Below, in pieces: positions 30,844-40,200 of a DNA stretch of 64,000 nucleotides. Origin of the DNA: Candidatus Vondammii sp. HM_W22 (GTDB taxonomy: Bacteria; Pseudomonadota; Gammaproteobacteria; Chromatiales; Chromatiaceae); assembly GCF_022530855.2 (NCBI RefSeq), contig NZ_CP099567.1, positions 1,860,001 through 1,924,000 of the forward strand, read 5' to 3'. The notes beneath the pieces are model-generated. The model was given only the letters and a program-made list of their open reading frames with translations, had not been told where the DNA came from and made no database searches. The stretch's first letter is position 1. Each line of letters starts with the position of its first letter. A program made the translations under genes and the position numbers.

Positions 30844-33165
30844 TCAATTTTTACCTTTATCCCCCAAGGCATTTGATAAAGCAGCAGCCATTGCTCCGCC
30901 TTTAATCTGCTCTTTTCTCTTCGGTTGATGTGGCTTGTTTGATCTGTTCTGTTTTGTTTCTGCACGAGGCCCGTTACTTCTATGTCTGGAATGATCCTCA
31001 CTCCGATCTGCCAGACGCATAGTCAATGCAATACGCTTGCGTTCCAGGTCAACTTCAATAACTTTAACCTTCACCAGGTCACCGGCTTTAACCACTTCTC
31101 TTGGATTTTTAATAAATTTTTCGGCCATAGCGGAGATATGAACTAGGCCATCCTGGTGCACACCAATATCAATAAAGGCACCAAAATTGGTGACATTGGT
31201 TACCACGCCTTCAAGCACCATGCCGGACTTGAGATCTGATAGTGATTCCACTCCCTCCTGAAAACTGGCGGTTTTAAATTTACCCCGGGGATCACGCCCC
31301 GGTTTTTCAAGCTCAGCGATAACATCTTTCACTGTAGGCAAACCAAAGTGCTCATCAACAAATATCCTAGGCTCCAGTTTTCGGAGAAAGGCACTATCTC
31401 CCATCACTTCCTTCACCGAACGTTTGACACTCTTAATAATACGTTCGACCAGCGGGTAGGCTTCTGGGTGAACCGCAGAATTATCTAGGAGGTTATCTCC
31501 GTTGACAATACGCAGGAAACCCGCAGCCTGCTCATAGGTCTTTTCACCCAGACGTGAGACTTTCAACAATGCCTTGCGATTGCTGAATGCACCGTTCTTA
31601 TTTCGAAATTCCACAATATTATTGGCAAGTGTCTGGCTTAGCCCGGAGACTTGTTTCAACAGTGCAGGCGAAGCCGTATTGATATCAATCCCGACAGCAT
31701 TTACGCAATCTTCTACAATATTACCCAGAGCTCGCGACAGACGAGTCTGGTTGACATCATGCTGATATTGGCCAACACCAATCGCTTTTGGCTCGATCTT
31801 TACCAGTTCGGCCAGTGGATCCTGTAGCCGCCGGGCAATAGAGACAGCACCCCGCAGCGAGACATCCATATCAGGCAGTTCCGATGAAGCCAGTTCCGAT
31901 GCGGAATAGACAGATGCACCGGCTTCACTCACCATCACTTTCAACAACTTCAAATCAGGATATCGCTTGATAAGATCGGCGGCCAGACGGTCCGTCTCCC
32001 GGGATGCAGTGCCATTGCCAATAGCAATCAGCCTGACATTATGCCGGGAAGCCAATTTAGCAAGCGTAGCAATCGATTCATCCCACCGATTTTTTGGTAC
32101 ATGAGGATAGATGGTATCTGTATCCACCGCCTTTCCAGTAGCATCGACTACAGCCACCTTCACTCCGGTTCTCAGCCCTGGATCCAGCCCCAGAATGGTG
32201 TAGTTACCTGCAGGTGCTGCCAGCAGCAAATCATTCAGATTATTGCCAAAGACACGTATCGCCTCCTCTTCTGCCGACTCCCTGAGTCGCATTTTCAATT
32301 CCAGATCCAGATGGGTGAATATTTTTACCCGCCATGCCCAGCGCACGGCATCTTTCAGCCAGCGATCTGCCGGTCTTGCCAAGTCTTCAACCCCTGAAGC
32401 ACGGGCAACCATCACTTCACAGGGCGCTGTGCCTTCTACCGCTTCATCAACAACTAACTCAAGAATAAGCAAACCTTCATTGCGCCCGCGAAAAAGTGCC
32501 AACGCCCGGTGTGATGGAATATTTTTTATCGCTTCGGAATAGTCAAAGTAATCACTGAATTTTGCGGCTTCACGCTCTTTACCTGTAACCAACTGCGATT
32601 TAAGCGTGCCATTTTCCCAAAGGTACTCCCGCAGCTCACCCAACAGTTCGGCATTCTCGGCGAAGCGCTCCATCAGAATCTGCCGGGCACCATCCAGGGC
32701 GGCTTTGACATCAGCTACCCCTTTTTCCGGATCGATATAACCGGCTGATTCATCTTCAGGATCAAGCTCAGGGTTTGTCAGTAAATCGATGGCAAGAGGC
32801 TCAAGCCCGGCTTCACGTGCTATTTGCGCCTTGGTCCTGCGTTTCTGACGGTAAGGCAGATAGAGATCCTCAAGCCGGGTCTTGGTATCTGCCAAAAAAA
32901 ACTGCTTCTCCAACGCCTCCGTCAGCTTGCCCTGCTCTCTGACACTGTTAACAACCACCTTCCGCCTGTCTTCCAGTTCTCGCAGATAACCCAGCCGCTC
33001 TTCGAGCATTCTCAACTGTATATCGTCAAGTGCGCCTGTCTTCTCTTTACGATAGCGGGCGATGAAAGGTACCGTAGCTCCCTCATCTATTAAATTCACA
33101 GCCGCTGCGACCTGCTGGTTGGTAACACTCAGCTCTTCTGCAATTCTGTTAATAATTTTCTGCAT
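30844..33165 (-). CDS. tex: Tex family RNA-binding transcription accessory protein
   Basis: About 773 residues from [20 protein letters not shown] (33165); the longer frame upstream adds non-homologous residues. Order: Tex N-terminal domain ([19 protein letters not shown]), YqgF/RuvX-like domain ([20 protein letters not shown]), helix-hairpin-helix ([20 protein letters not shown]), S1 RNA-binding domain ([20 protein letters not shown]), and a basic low-complexity tail. The stop lies exactly at the border with an IS256 fragment, so the last few residues (DKGKN) may be altered. Otherwise intact. Confidence 0.93.
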   Translation of the reverse strand: MQKIINRIAEELSVTNQQVAAAVNLIDEGATVPFIARYRKEKTGALDDIQLRMLEERLGYLRELEDRRKVVVNSVREQGKLTEALEKQFFLADTKTRLEDLYLPYRQKRRTKAQIAREAGLEPLAIDLLTNPELDPEDESAGYIDPEKGVADVKAALDGARQILMERFAENAELLGELREYLWENGTLKSQLVTGKEREAAKFSDYFDYSEAIKNIPSHRALALFRGRNEGLLILELVVDEAVEGTAPCEVMVARASGVEDLARPADRWLKDAVRWAWRVKIFTHLDLELKMRLRESAEEEAIRVFGNNLNDLLLAAPAGNYTILGLDPGLRTGVKVAVVDATGKAVDTDTIYPHVPKNRWDESIATLAKLASRHNVRLIAIGNGTASRETDRLAADLIKRYPDLKLLKVMVSEAGASVYSASELASSELPDMDVSLRGAVSIARRLQDPLAELVKIEPKAIGVGQYQHDVNQTRLSRALGNIVEDCVNAVGIDINTASPALLKQVSGLSQTLANNIVEFRNKNGAFSNRKALLKVSRLGEKTYEQAAGFLRIVNGDNLLDNSAVHPEAYPLVERIIKSVKRSVKEVMGDSAFLRKLEPRIFVDEHFGLPTVKDVIAELEKPGRDPRGKFKTASFQEGVESLSDLKSGMVLEGVVTNVTNFGAFIDIGVHQDGLVHISAMAEKFIKNPREVVKAGDLVKVKVIEVDLERKRIALTMRLADRSEDHSRHRSNGPRAETKQNRSNKPHQPKRKEQIKGGAMAAALSNALGDKGKN

Positions 33166-33244
33166 TTCCACACATATATAGTTGCGATAAAAACAAAGCC
33201 GGTCCGTAAGACCCGGCTTGATCAGAAGTTCAAAAAACAGGTTC

Positions 33245-33445
33245 TCAGGATGTGCTACAGCTGTCTCCATATACAGACATAACCGCCTTCAGTTCATCGA
33301 GTACTCGCTGACGCTGCTCTTCTGACAGGTGGGCCAATTCTACCAACGACTCTCCTTGCTCCATCAGCAGGATATCCTAGCGAACCGATTGACAACCTTT
33401 TTTAAAGATGGCTTCCACTCCCATTTCAACATTTGTCTTTGCCAT
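33245..33445 (-). pseudogene. small conserved-looking gene with in-frame TAG
   Basis: A frame of 67 codons from ATG 33445: MAKTNVEMGVEAIFKKGCQS, then a TAG at 33377-33379, then ILLMEQGESLVELAHLSEEQ and [14 protein letters not shown] before a TGA. The protein-like text continues across the stop in the same frame, indicating nonsense inactivation. It precedes tex in the same direction. Family not recognised. Confidence 0.45.
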
Positions 33446-33626
33446 ATTGTCAGCTCATGCATCTAAAGGCTCGCTTCAAAATAACGCCATACCCTGCTCA
33501 CCAACACCTGGACACCCTCATTGAGAAGTTGCCTCAGCCAAATTGGAGCGCTGAACTATAACCGATTTTTATCCCATTTGACCTTCCCCCCATCTTAATA
33601 CCAAGACTTGGATGAGATAATTCATT

Positions 33627-34445
33627 CTAAGCGGCCCTATTCACAAAGGCCACAGGTGACAAATAATTTAATGCGCTATGAGGCCGCACGTGATTGTAGT
33701 GCTCTCGCCATTGATCAATTTCATGTCTAGCGTCATCAATGGACCTGAACCAATGCTGATTTAAGCATTCATTTCTGAATTTACCGTTTAAGCTTTCTAC
33801 AAACGCATTCTGAGTAGGCTTACCTGGCTGAATAAAACCTAGCTTAACGCCACTTTCTTTTTGCCAGTAGAACATCGCCTTGCTAGTAAACTCAGTACCG
33901 TTGTCGCAGATTATTTGATCCGGAGCGCTCCTTAGCTCAATCACCTGAGTTAAAAAACGAGCGACCTGGTGACCATTGATCGAGAAGTCAGAGAGCTGGC
34001 CAATAACTTCTCTTGAGTAATCATCAATCACATTAAATACTCGAAAGCGGCGACCATTAGCCAACTGATCACTGACAAAATCCATTGACCAGCGTATATT
34101 TTTACCAATGGGCATAATCGTTGGCATTCTTGGTCGTATTATCTTCTTGCGTTTTTTAGTCCTCACTTGAAGACCTTCTTCGTTATAGACTCGGTAGGTC
34201 CGCTTCTTGTTTTTCACAAGCCCCTCTCCTCTCAGGAGGCCATGTAAAAACAAATAACCATAACTCGGATGCTTCTTTGCCAGCTCAAGTAACCGTTTGC
34301 GTAGAGGCTCATCTTTTCCCCATTGAGTAACGTACCGAAAAGCGGTTCTACTTAAGCCTGCTAATTGGCAAGCTCTACGCTCACTTAATTTGAATCGCGA
34401 CTTAAGGTAGCTCACGATTTGTTTTCTATCAGCAGGCTTTACCAC
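33627..34445 (-). CDS. IS3-family transposase OrfB (copy 2)
   Basis: 272 residues, identical to the copy at 20673 except Thr for Met (MPTIMPIGK) and Val for Leu (LTQVIELRS). Catalytic residues SMDFVSDQ, CDNGTEF and VESLNGKFRNE are present. Intact and potentially active. Confidence 0.92.
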   Translation of the reverse strand: MVKPADRKQIVSYLKSRFKLSERRACQLAGLSRTAFRYVTQWGKDEPLRKRLLELAKKHPSYGYLFLHGLLRGEGLVKNKKRTYRVYNEEGLQVRTKKRKKIIRPRMPTIMPIGKNIRWSMDFVSDQLANGRRFRVFNVIDDYSREVIGQLSDFSINGHQVARFLTQVIELRSAPDQIICDNGTEFTSKAMFYWQKESGVKLGFIQPGKPTQNAFVESLNGKFRNECLNQHWFRSIDDARHEIDQWREHYNHVRPHSALNYLSPVAFVNRAA

Positions 34446-34705
34446 TTTTTTGAGAGCACATCCTTCATCGCCTCAGCTTCAAGCATTTTCTCGGCAAGTA
34501 ACTTCTTAAGCTTGTTGTTTTCGCTTTCAAGCTCTTTGAGCCGTTTGGCTTCTGAGACATCCATGCCGGCGTACTTGCTTCGCCAGTTATAAAAGCACCC
34601 GGTTGAAATGCCGAACTGACGACAAATGTCATCAACTTTTATCCCTGACTCATGCTGCTTGATGGCACCAATAATTTGCTCTTCTCTGTAACGCTTCTTC
34701 TTCAT
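34439..34705 (-). CDS. IS3-family transposase OrfA (copy 2)
   Basis: 88 residues identical to the copy at 21485, overlapping orfB by seven bases as needed for the OrfAB frameshift product. Confidence 0.92.
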   Translation of the reverse strand: MKKKRYREEQIIGAIKQHESGIKVDDICRQFGISTGCFYNWRSKYAGMDVSEAKRLKELESENNKLKKLLAEKMLEAEAMKDVLSKKW

Positions 34706-34959
34706 CTTGAGATCTCCTAATACACAGACTAATTGGAAATCTCATCCTTGTCATGGCTCTATTTCTGGGGGAAAGGTCACATTCTCCCCCGGTGAATGAA
34801 TCATTTCTGAAACCATGCACAGCAATTATTCTGCATTTGTTCTTTATTTATCCCCCTTCATCCGCTAGTATAGAACCTAGAGAGAACTTAATTAGCCTGT
34901 CACGACCACACAAAGACCCCACAGGCATCCAAAATTGGAACTGAATCGAGGAGAAAAGC

Positions 34960-35130
34960 ATGAAACACCATTCTGAATACATTATGCACGAGCAGGTGCA
35001 GAATCTTATTCCGTCAATTATGGAATATGACGTAACCTTCGAACATCATTCAAAAAATACTCCTCTTCACCTTATGGCTATAGGTGCATTGGCCTCCGTC
35101 TATATCATTGCCATGGCTTTTTCCGGTTAG
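34960..35130 (+). CDS. small membrane protein, 56 aa
   Basis: ATG behind GAGGAGAAAAG, a very good ribosome site. Sequence MKHHSEYIMHEQVQNLIPSI then one hydrophobic C-terminal segment (LMAIGALASVYIIAMAFSG). A histidine-rich N-terminus precedes the single membrane helix. No family recognised. It is followed by a stem-loop (35164), suggesting a monocistronic small gene. Confidence 0.6.
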   Translation: MKHHSEYIMHEQVQNLIPSIMEYDVTFEHHSKNTPLHLMAIGALASVYIIAMAFSG

Positions 35131-35464
35131 TAATTTGTAAAGGTGCTTTTCTCACGTCTGAGAGATGCTCCTGTAATTAATCCATAGATTACGGGAGCAT
35201 CTTCCGGAGTGAATTACCAGACCCGAACAGACACCGATCCAAAATTCCCAATACGCATCGAACACGATTGATCAACAGTGGTATTAAATCCCCTCTCCCA
35301 CTGATTCTTAGTTCCATTCTATCTTTTCTCAATCCGCATAAAAACGGATATACCACGTTCCGATCATAGCAAACCCTGCCAGCACTCCATCAACCAGATA
35401 ATAACCGAGTTCCAGTACAGGCAATTATAAAAATAGTGGAAAAACTGATGATAAAAAAATCCTA
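35131..35464. other. intergenic with stem-loop and a coding scrap
   Basis: Contains the hairpin at 35164-35201. On the minus strand at about 35337-35430 there is a short protein-like scrap (VLELGYYLVDGVLAGFAMIG ending in a stop) that looks like the tail of a deleted membrane protein. Nothing else assigned. Confidence 0.45.
35164..35201. terminator. stem-loop after the 56-aa gene
   Basis: Arms GATGCTCCTGTAAT and ATTACGGGAGCATC pair over 14 bases with one G-T type mismatch, loop of 10. It lies 34 bases after the small gene's stop. No T-run follows, so it may stabilise the mRNA 3' end rather than act as a classic terminator. Confidence 0.55.
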
Positions 35465-35641
35465 ATGGCTGCTGCAATAATCACACTTTTTTCAGCCAAC
35501 ACACTGACATTTATTGAAATGGGCACTTCCAGCCTAACACCCTGGTTACTCCTTGCAGGGCTGAGTCTGTCGGCATTTATATTTTATACGCACAGTCGGG
35601 GAAATTGTGACAACTTTCTGGTCTGGAGAGAAGAGTACAGT
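35465..35641 (+). pseudogene. membrane-anchored bacteriohemerythrin, 5' part (cut by IS3)
   Basis: Two N-terminal hydrophobic segments (MAAAIITLFSANTLTFIEM and LTPWLLLAGLSLSAFIFYT) are followed by NFLVWREEYS, the hemerythrin entry motif. The frame then hits the IS3 element. Joining across one copy of the CAGT duplication continues exactly in frame with the part at 36839 (WREEYS-VGIESMDKDHKKLL). Confidence 0.75.
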
Positions 35642-35680
35642 GGTAATCTCCCCATTTTCAGCTGCGCACAAAAGTAGAGC

Positions 35681-36508
35681 TTATGCGGCTTGCGCCAACT
35701 TCTGATACGGTGTTATTCCTCCAATGGCCATGTTTGGCCGCTCTGTATTGTAGCGCCACAACCATTGAGTGGCGGTGTGCTGGGCATACTCGATCGACTC
35801 AAAGAGATGCTGGTTCAGCCATTCATGTCGAACTGTTCTGTTAAAACGCTCCACGTACGCGTTCTGTTGCGGATTGCCGGGCTGGATATAGTGTAACTTA
35901 ATCCATTGTTTCTCTGCCCACTCCATCAGTTGACCACTGATTAGTTCGGGGCCATTGTCGCAGCGAATGGAATTTGGCTTGCCTCGCCACTCGGTGATCT
36001 GTTCCAGTGCACGAATGACACGCACTGCCGGTAACGAGAAGTCCACCTCAATACCCAGCCCCTCACGATTGTAGTCGTCGATGACATTGAACGTCCTGAA
36101 GCTACGGCCATCGGCCAGGCTGTCATGCATAAAATCCATCGACCACATGATGTTAATTTGACGAGGTACAGCTAGCGCATCCGGCACGTCGCGCTTCAAT
36201 CGACGTTTGGGCTTGATCCGCAAGTTCAGCTCAAACTCCCTGTATACGCGGTATACACGTTTATGATTGTAGGGGTAACCCTTCACATTGCGCAGGTACA
36301 AATAGCATAACTCGAAACCCCAGGTTCGATTGGTCATCGTCAATCGGAGTAACCAATCTGCAATCAGTGCGTTGTCGCTCGAATGCTTGGCCTGATAGCG
36401 ATAGCAGGTCTCGCTGATACAGAATGCACGACAAGCCAAGCGTACCGACACGCCATCCTGCGTAGCTGCGATCTTGGCCATCTCCTTGCGACGAGATGGC
36501 CTTACCAC
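35681..36508 (-). CDS. IS3-family transposase OrfB (type B)
   Basis: 275-residue rve-type transposase: HTH ([20 protein letters not shown]), catalytic Asp in [15 protein letters not shown], Asp in [11 protein letters not shown], Glu in [13 protein letters not shown]. Overlaps orfA by seven bases. Intact; a related decayed copy is at 29832. Confidence 0.92.
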   Translation of the reverse strand: MVRPSRRKEMAKIAATQDGVSVRLACRAFCISETCYRYQAKHSSDNALIADWLLRLTMTNRTWGFELCYLYLRNVKGYPYNHKRVYRVYREFELNLRIKPKRRLKRDVPDALAVPRQINIMWSMDFMHDSLADGRSFRTFNVIDDYNREGLGIEVDFSLPAVRVIRALEQITEWRGKPNSIRCDNGPELISGQLMEWAEKQWIKLHYIQPGNPQQNAYVERFNRTVRHEWLNQHLFESIEYAQHTATQWLWRYNTERPNMAIGGITPYQKLAQAA

Positions 36509-36768
36509 TTTTTTGCCAGGGCCTCCTTGACGATCTCCGCCTCTAATTTGGTCTCGGCGTACATCTTCTTGAGTCGCCGGTTCTCATCCTCGAGTTCCTT
36601 CATACGCTTCATGAGAGAGGCGTCCATGCCGCCGTATTTGGCGCGCCACTTGTAGAAGGTGGCACTGCTCATGCCATGCTCCCGGCACAGATCGGAAACT
36701 GGTGTGACAGTCTCAGCCTGCTTGAGAATAGCAATGATCTGGCTGTCCTTGAATCTTGATGTCTTCAT
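36502..36768 (-). CDS. IS3-family transposase OrfA (type B)
   Basis: 88 residues starting [20 protein letters not shown], with HTH ([20 protein letters not shown]) and zipper helix ([20 protein letters not shown]). Intact. Confidence 0.92.
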   Translation of the reverse strand: MKTSRFKDSQIIAILKQAETVTPVSDLCREHGMSSATFYKWRAKYGGMDASLMKRMKELEDENRRLKKMYAETKLEAEIVKEALAKKW

Positions 36769-36838
36769 GCAGAATCTCCTGCGTTCATATTACGAGAAAA
36801 TTCTACTTTTGGCGTCAGCTACTTCCCGGGGGATTACC

Positions 36839-37190
36839 CAGTGTCGGCATAGAGTCTATGGACAAGGACCATAAGAAGCTGCTGAATCTGATAAATAATC
36901 TCAGCGCGTGCATCCTCTGCACCACTGGAGAGGAGTTTGAACGCCATAATCTGAGTGAACTAATTGCCTATACACGCAATCATCTCAAAGCGGCAGAGGA
37001 TCTGCTACAGACAAATGGCTACCCTGATTATGAAGGCCACAAAGCACAACACGATCAAATGATCAGCTATGTCGAATCCTTTGTCAGAAAATATGATGCT
37101 GTAGGTAGAATTGATTATGACAGAATCATTTGATTTCCTGATTTCCTATGAAACTCAGCACTCCTTTGGAACTGTGATTTTTATAGATAC
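36839..37190 (+). pseudogene. bacteriohemerythrin, 3' part, frameshifted
   Basis: Encodes VGIESMDKDHKKLLNLINNL (first iron-ligand His), a helix with NHLKAAEDLL, and GYPDYEGHKAQHDQM (HxxxH ligands). The usual HFxxEE motif is changed to HLKAAE, losing the ligand glutamate. The frame stops at 37133; the C-terminal helix (FLISYETQHSFGT, holding the last His) is readable in another frame to about 37190. So the gene is broken by IS insertion, a frameshift and ligand loss. Normal role: oxygen binding or sensing at a diiron site. Confidence 0.75.
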
Positions 37191-37251
37191 GATATGAGCG
37201 CTGGAGCTTGAACTTAATCATCAAGCTCCAACATGGATAAGTTGTACGATT

Positions 37252-40200
37252 TCAGATATCCGCCACTAGTAACCCACCGACTCCGGCAACAACAACCGAC
37301 AGCATGGCGAAATCAACAGAGGTCCGCGCCTTCAGTTCAGATATCATCTGTAGGTGCCGATCAAAGGGGGAATGATTTGCTCCCGCCCACTGATCCATCA
37401 TCTTTTTGCTGTTTTTGTTCAATTTGGTGCTCTTCAGAATCTTTGCAGTCAGCTTTCGCTGATAACCACTGAGGGTATCAATCAATCTGTTTTTTGCCAG
37501 ATAGTGCCAGTGCGTCTGGATATCAAGTCCGGCGATCTGCTCACGCAGCCAGTGGAAATCCAGCATCATGCCCAGGTTAAAATAGAGCGATGCCACCAGA
37601 GGCACCTGTTGGTCACCTTGCCTGGCAACCTCCACGATATCCAGTGCCAATGAGAGTGGAGCAACTGAAGCGACCCGCTGGGCAATATCGCGAGGTGCAC
37701 CTGCATGGACAAAATATTTGATTCGCTTATTGAGGCTCAGTCTATCCTTGGCCGCCAGGGGCTTGGGTATTTTTTCCGCCAACTCAGCCACGCCATCCTG
37801 GAAATAGTCCACTAGATCCCGGATAACCACATTGTTACGGCGTGAGCGAAGAATCCAAATCACCGTCTGATGCAGCATTCTGGCCACTTCACGCATCATC
37901 TCAATCTGTACCGCCGCAGGCACCTTATTATCCAGTAACTCAATATCATCCCAAAGCTGATCGGTTCCAAAAATCTTGCTTGCGGAAAGATAAGCACGTG
38001 TTACACCGGCAATGCTCACACCGACATCTTCGCGTACCCTAAAGCCAAATCCAGGCCCTATGTGGTCGACAATACTATTGGTCAGGTTGGTTGAGATGAT
38101 CTCCCTTTTTAGTCGGTGGGACAACATCTCGTCATAATATTTTTCACCAAGAACCTTGGGGAAATAACCGATCAGCTCAGTCAGTAAAAACGGGTCATCA
38201 GGTATATCCGAATTGATTAATGCTTCGTAATAGGTCATCTTGCTGTAAGGGAGCAAGATTGAAATTTCAGGCTTTGTCAGCCCTTTTCCCGCCGCTTGAC
38301 GGTCTGCAATTTCTTTTTTATTTGGCAGAAATTCTAGCTCTCTGTTTAGAGTGCCATTCTGCTCAAGAAAATCGATAAACCTTGCGTGTTCATAAAGTCG
38401 GGCCGGAGCCTCTGAATTGATCACACTGATCGCCTGGGCCTGGGCATAATTGTCCGCCAGCACCAAATCGGATATCTCATCAGTCATCTGAACCAGTAGT
38501 TTATTACGCTGCTTTTGCGTCATATCACCATTGGCAAGTGTCTGACCCAGCAATATTTTAATATTTACTTCGTGATCCGAACAATCGACCCCTGCTGAAT
38601 TATCAATGGAGTCGGTGTATACCAATCCACCCTTTGCTGCATATTCAATCCTGCCTAACTGGGTAAGTCCAAGGTTTCCACCTTCCCCAACCACTTTGCA
38701 GCGAAGCTCTCCACCATTGATCCGAAGCGCATCATTTGCCTTGTCTCTGACATCGTCATTGGTTTCTGTTGCGGCTTTAATGTAAGTGCCTATGCCGCCA
38801 TTCCAAAATAGGTCGACCTGGGCCTTCAGGATGCTGCAGATCAGTTCATTCGGCCTTACACGATCACTCTTAATACCAAGCATTCCCTTGACTTCGTCGC
38901 TGAGTGTTATGAATTTTGCATTGCGGGAAAAAATACCTCCTCCTTTTGATATCAGGTTTTTTTTGTAATCCATCCAGCTCGACCTGGGAAGCTTGAACAG
39001 GCGCTCCCGCTCTTTAAAAGAGGACTCAGTATCCGGTTCCGGATCAAGAAAAATATGCATATGATTAAAGGCTGCAACCAGTTTTATATGGCGTGACAGT
39101 AACATGCCATTACCAAATACATCGCCTGCCATATCACCAATACCGATTACCCGGAAGTTCGTGGTTTGGATATTGACACCCAGTTCACGAAAATTCCGCT
39201 TAACCGACTCCCAGGCACCTTTGGCGGTTATGCCCATTTTTTTATGGTCGTAACCGGCCGAACCACCCGAAGCAAAGGCATCCCCCAGCCAGAACCCATA
39301 CTCATTGGAAACACCGTTGGCTATATCGGAGAATGTCGCCGTACCCTTATCCGCTGCTATCACAAGGTAGGGATCATTATCGTCATGCCTGACAACATTT
39401 TCCGGGGGAATAATCTCACTACCTGACAGATTATCGGTCAGATCCAGCATCCCTTTCAGGAGAGTTTTATAACAAAAGATAACCTCCTTCATCATCTCAT
39501 CCCTGTTGTCGGTATCAAGAAGACGTTTAACGATGAAGCCGCCTTTTGAGCCCACCGGCACAATAACGGTGTTCTTCACCATCTGCGCTTTCATCAACCC
39601 CAATACCTCGGTGCGAAAATCTTCCATTCGATCGGACCAGCGCAAGCCGCCACGCGCCACCTTCCCCCCCCGTAGATGGACGCCTTCCATCCTGGCTGAA
39701 AAGACAAAAATCTCAAACATCGGCATAGGCAGAGGCATACCGTTGATCATCTTTGGATCAACCTTAAACGAAAGGTAGGGTTTGGCCTCTCCGGCGCTGT
39801 CAGTTTGAAAGTAGTTGGTGCGCAAAGTTGCCTGAATCAGGTTGATAAAACCACGTATGATCTGATCCTGATCGAGACTCGAAACAGACTCCAGCATCGC
39901 CTCTATTTTTGCCAGTGCCTTTTCAGTTTTCACATTAGAATATGCATGCTCGGGGGAAAATCTAAGGTTGAATAGACCAATCAGCAGACAGGTGATATCC
40001 CCGTGCCTTGTCAGGGTCTCGATAATATAAGATTGACTGAAGGGTATTTTGATCTGCTTGAGATAGCGGCTATAGGCACGCAACAGCACCACCTGCTTCC
40101 AAGAGAGTCGTGCATCCAGAACAAGTTGGTTGAATCCATCATTATCCGCATCGCCTTTCCAGACTTTAAGGAAAACCTCCTGAAAGAGTTTACCGGCACC

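Larger units (their letters stand above)
33579..34779 (-). mobile_element. IS3-family element (IS407-like), copy 2, 1201 bp, with target duplication
   Basis: Same termini and length as the copy at 20625. Flanked by the direct repeat CATT (33575-33578 and 34780-34783), the 4-bp duplication expected for IS407-type IS3 elements, so this is a genuine, probably recent, insertion. Confidence 0.95.
35642..36838 (-). mobile_element. IS3-family element (type B), complete, inserted in hemerythrin gene
   Basis: Inverted termini GGTAATC(T/C)CCC with a second shared block CAAAAGTAGA. Flanked by CAGT at 35638-35641 and 36839-36842, a 4-bp target duplication. Length 1197 bp with both open frames intact. 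Confidence 0.93.
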
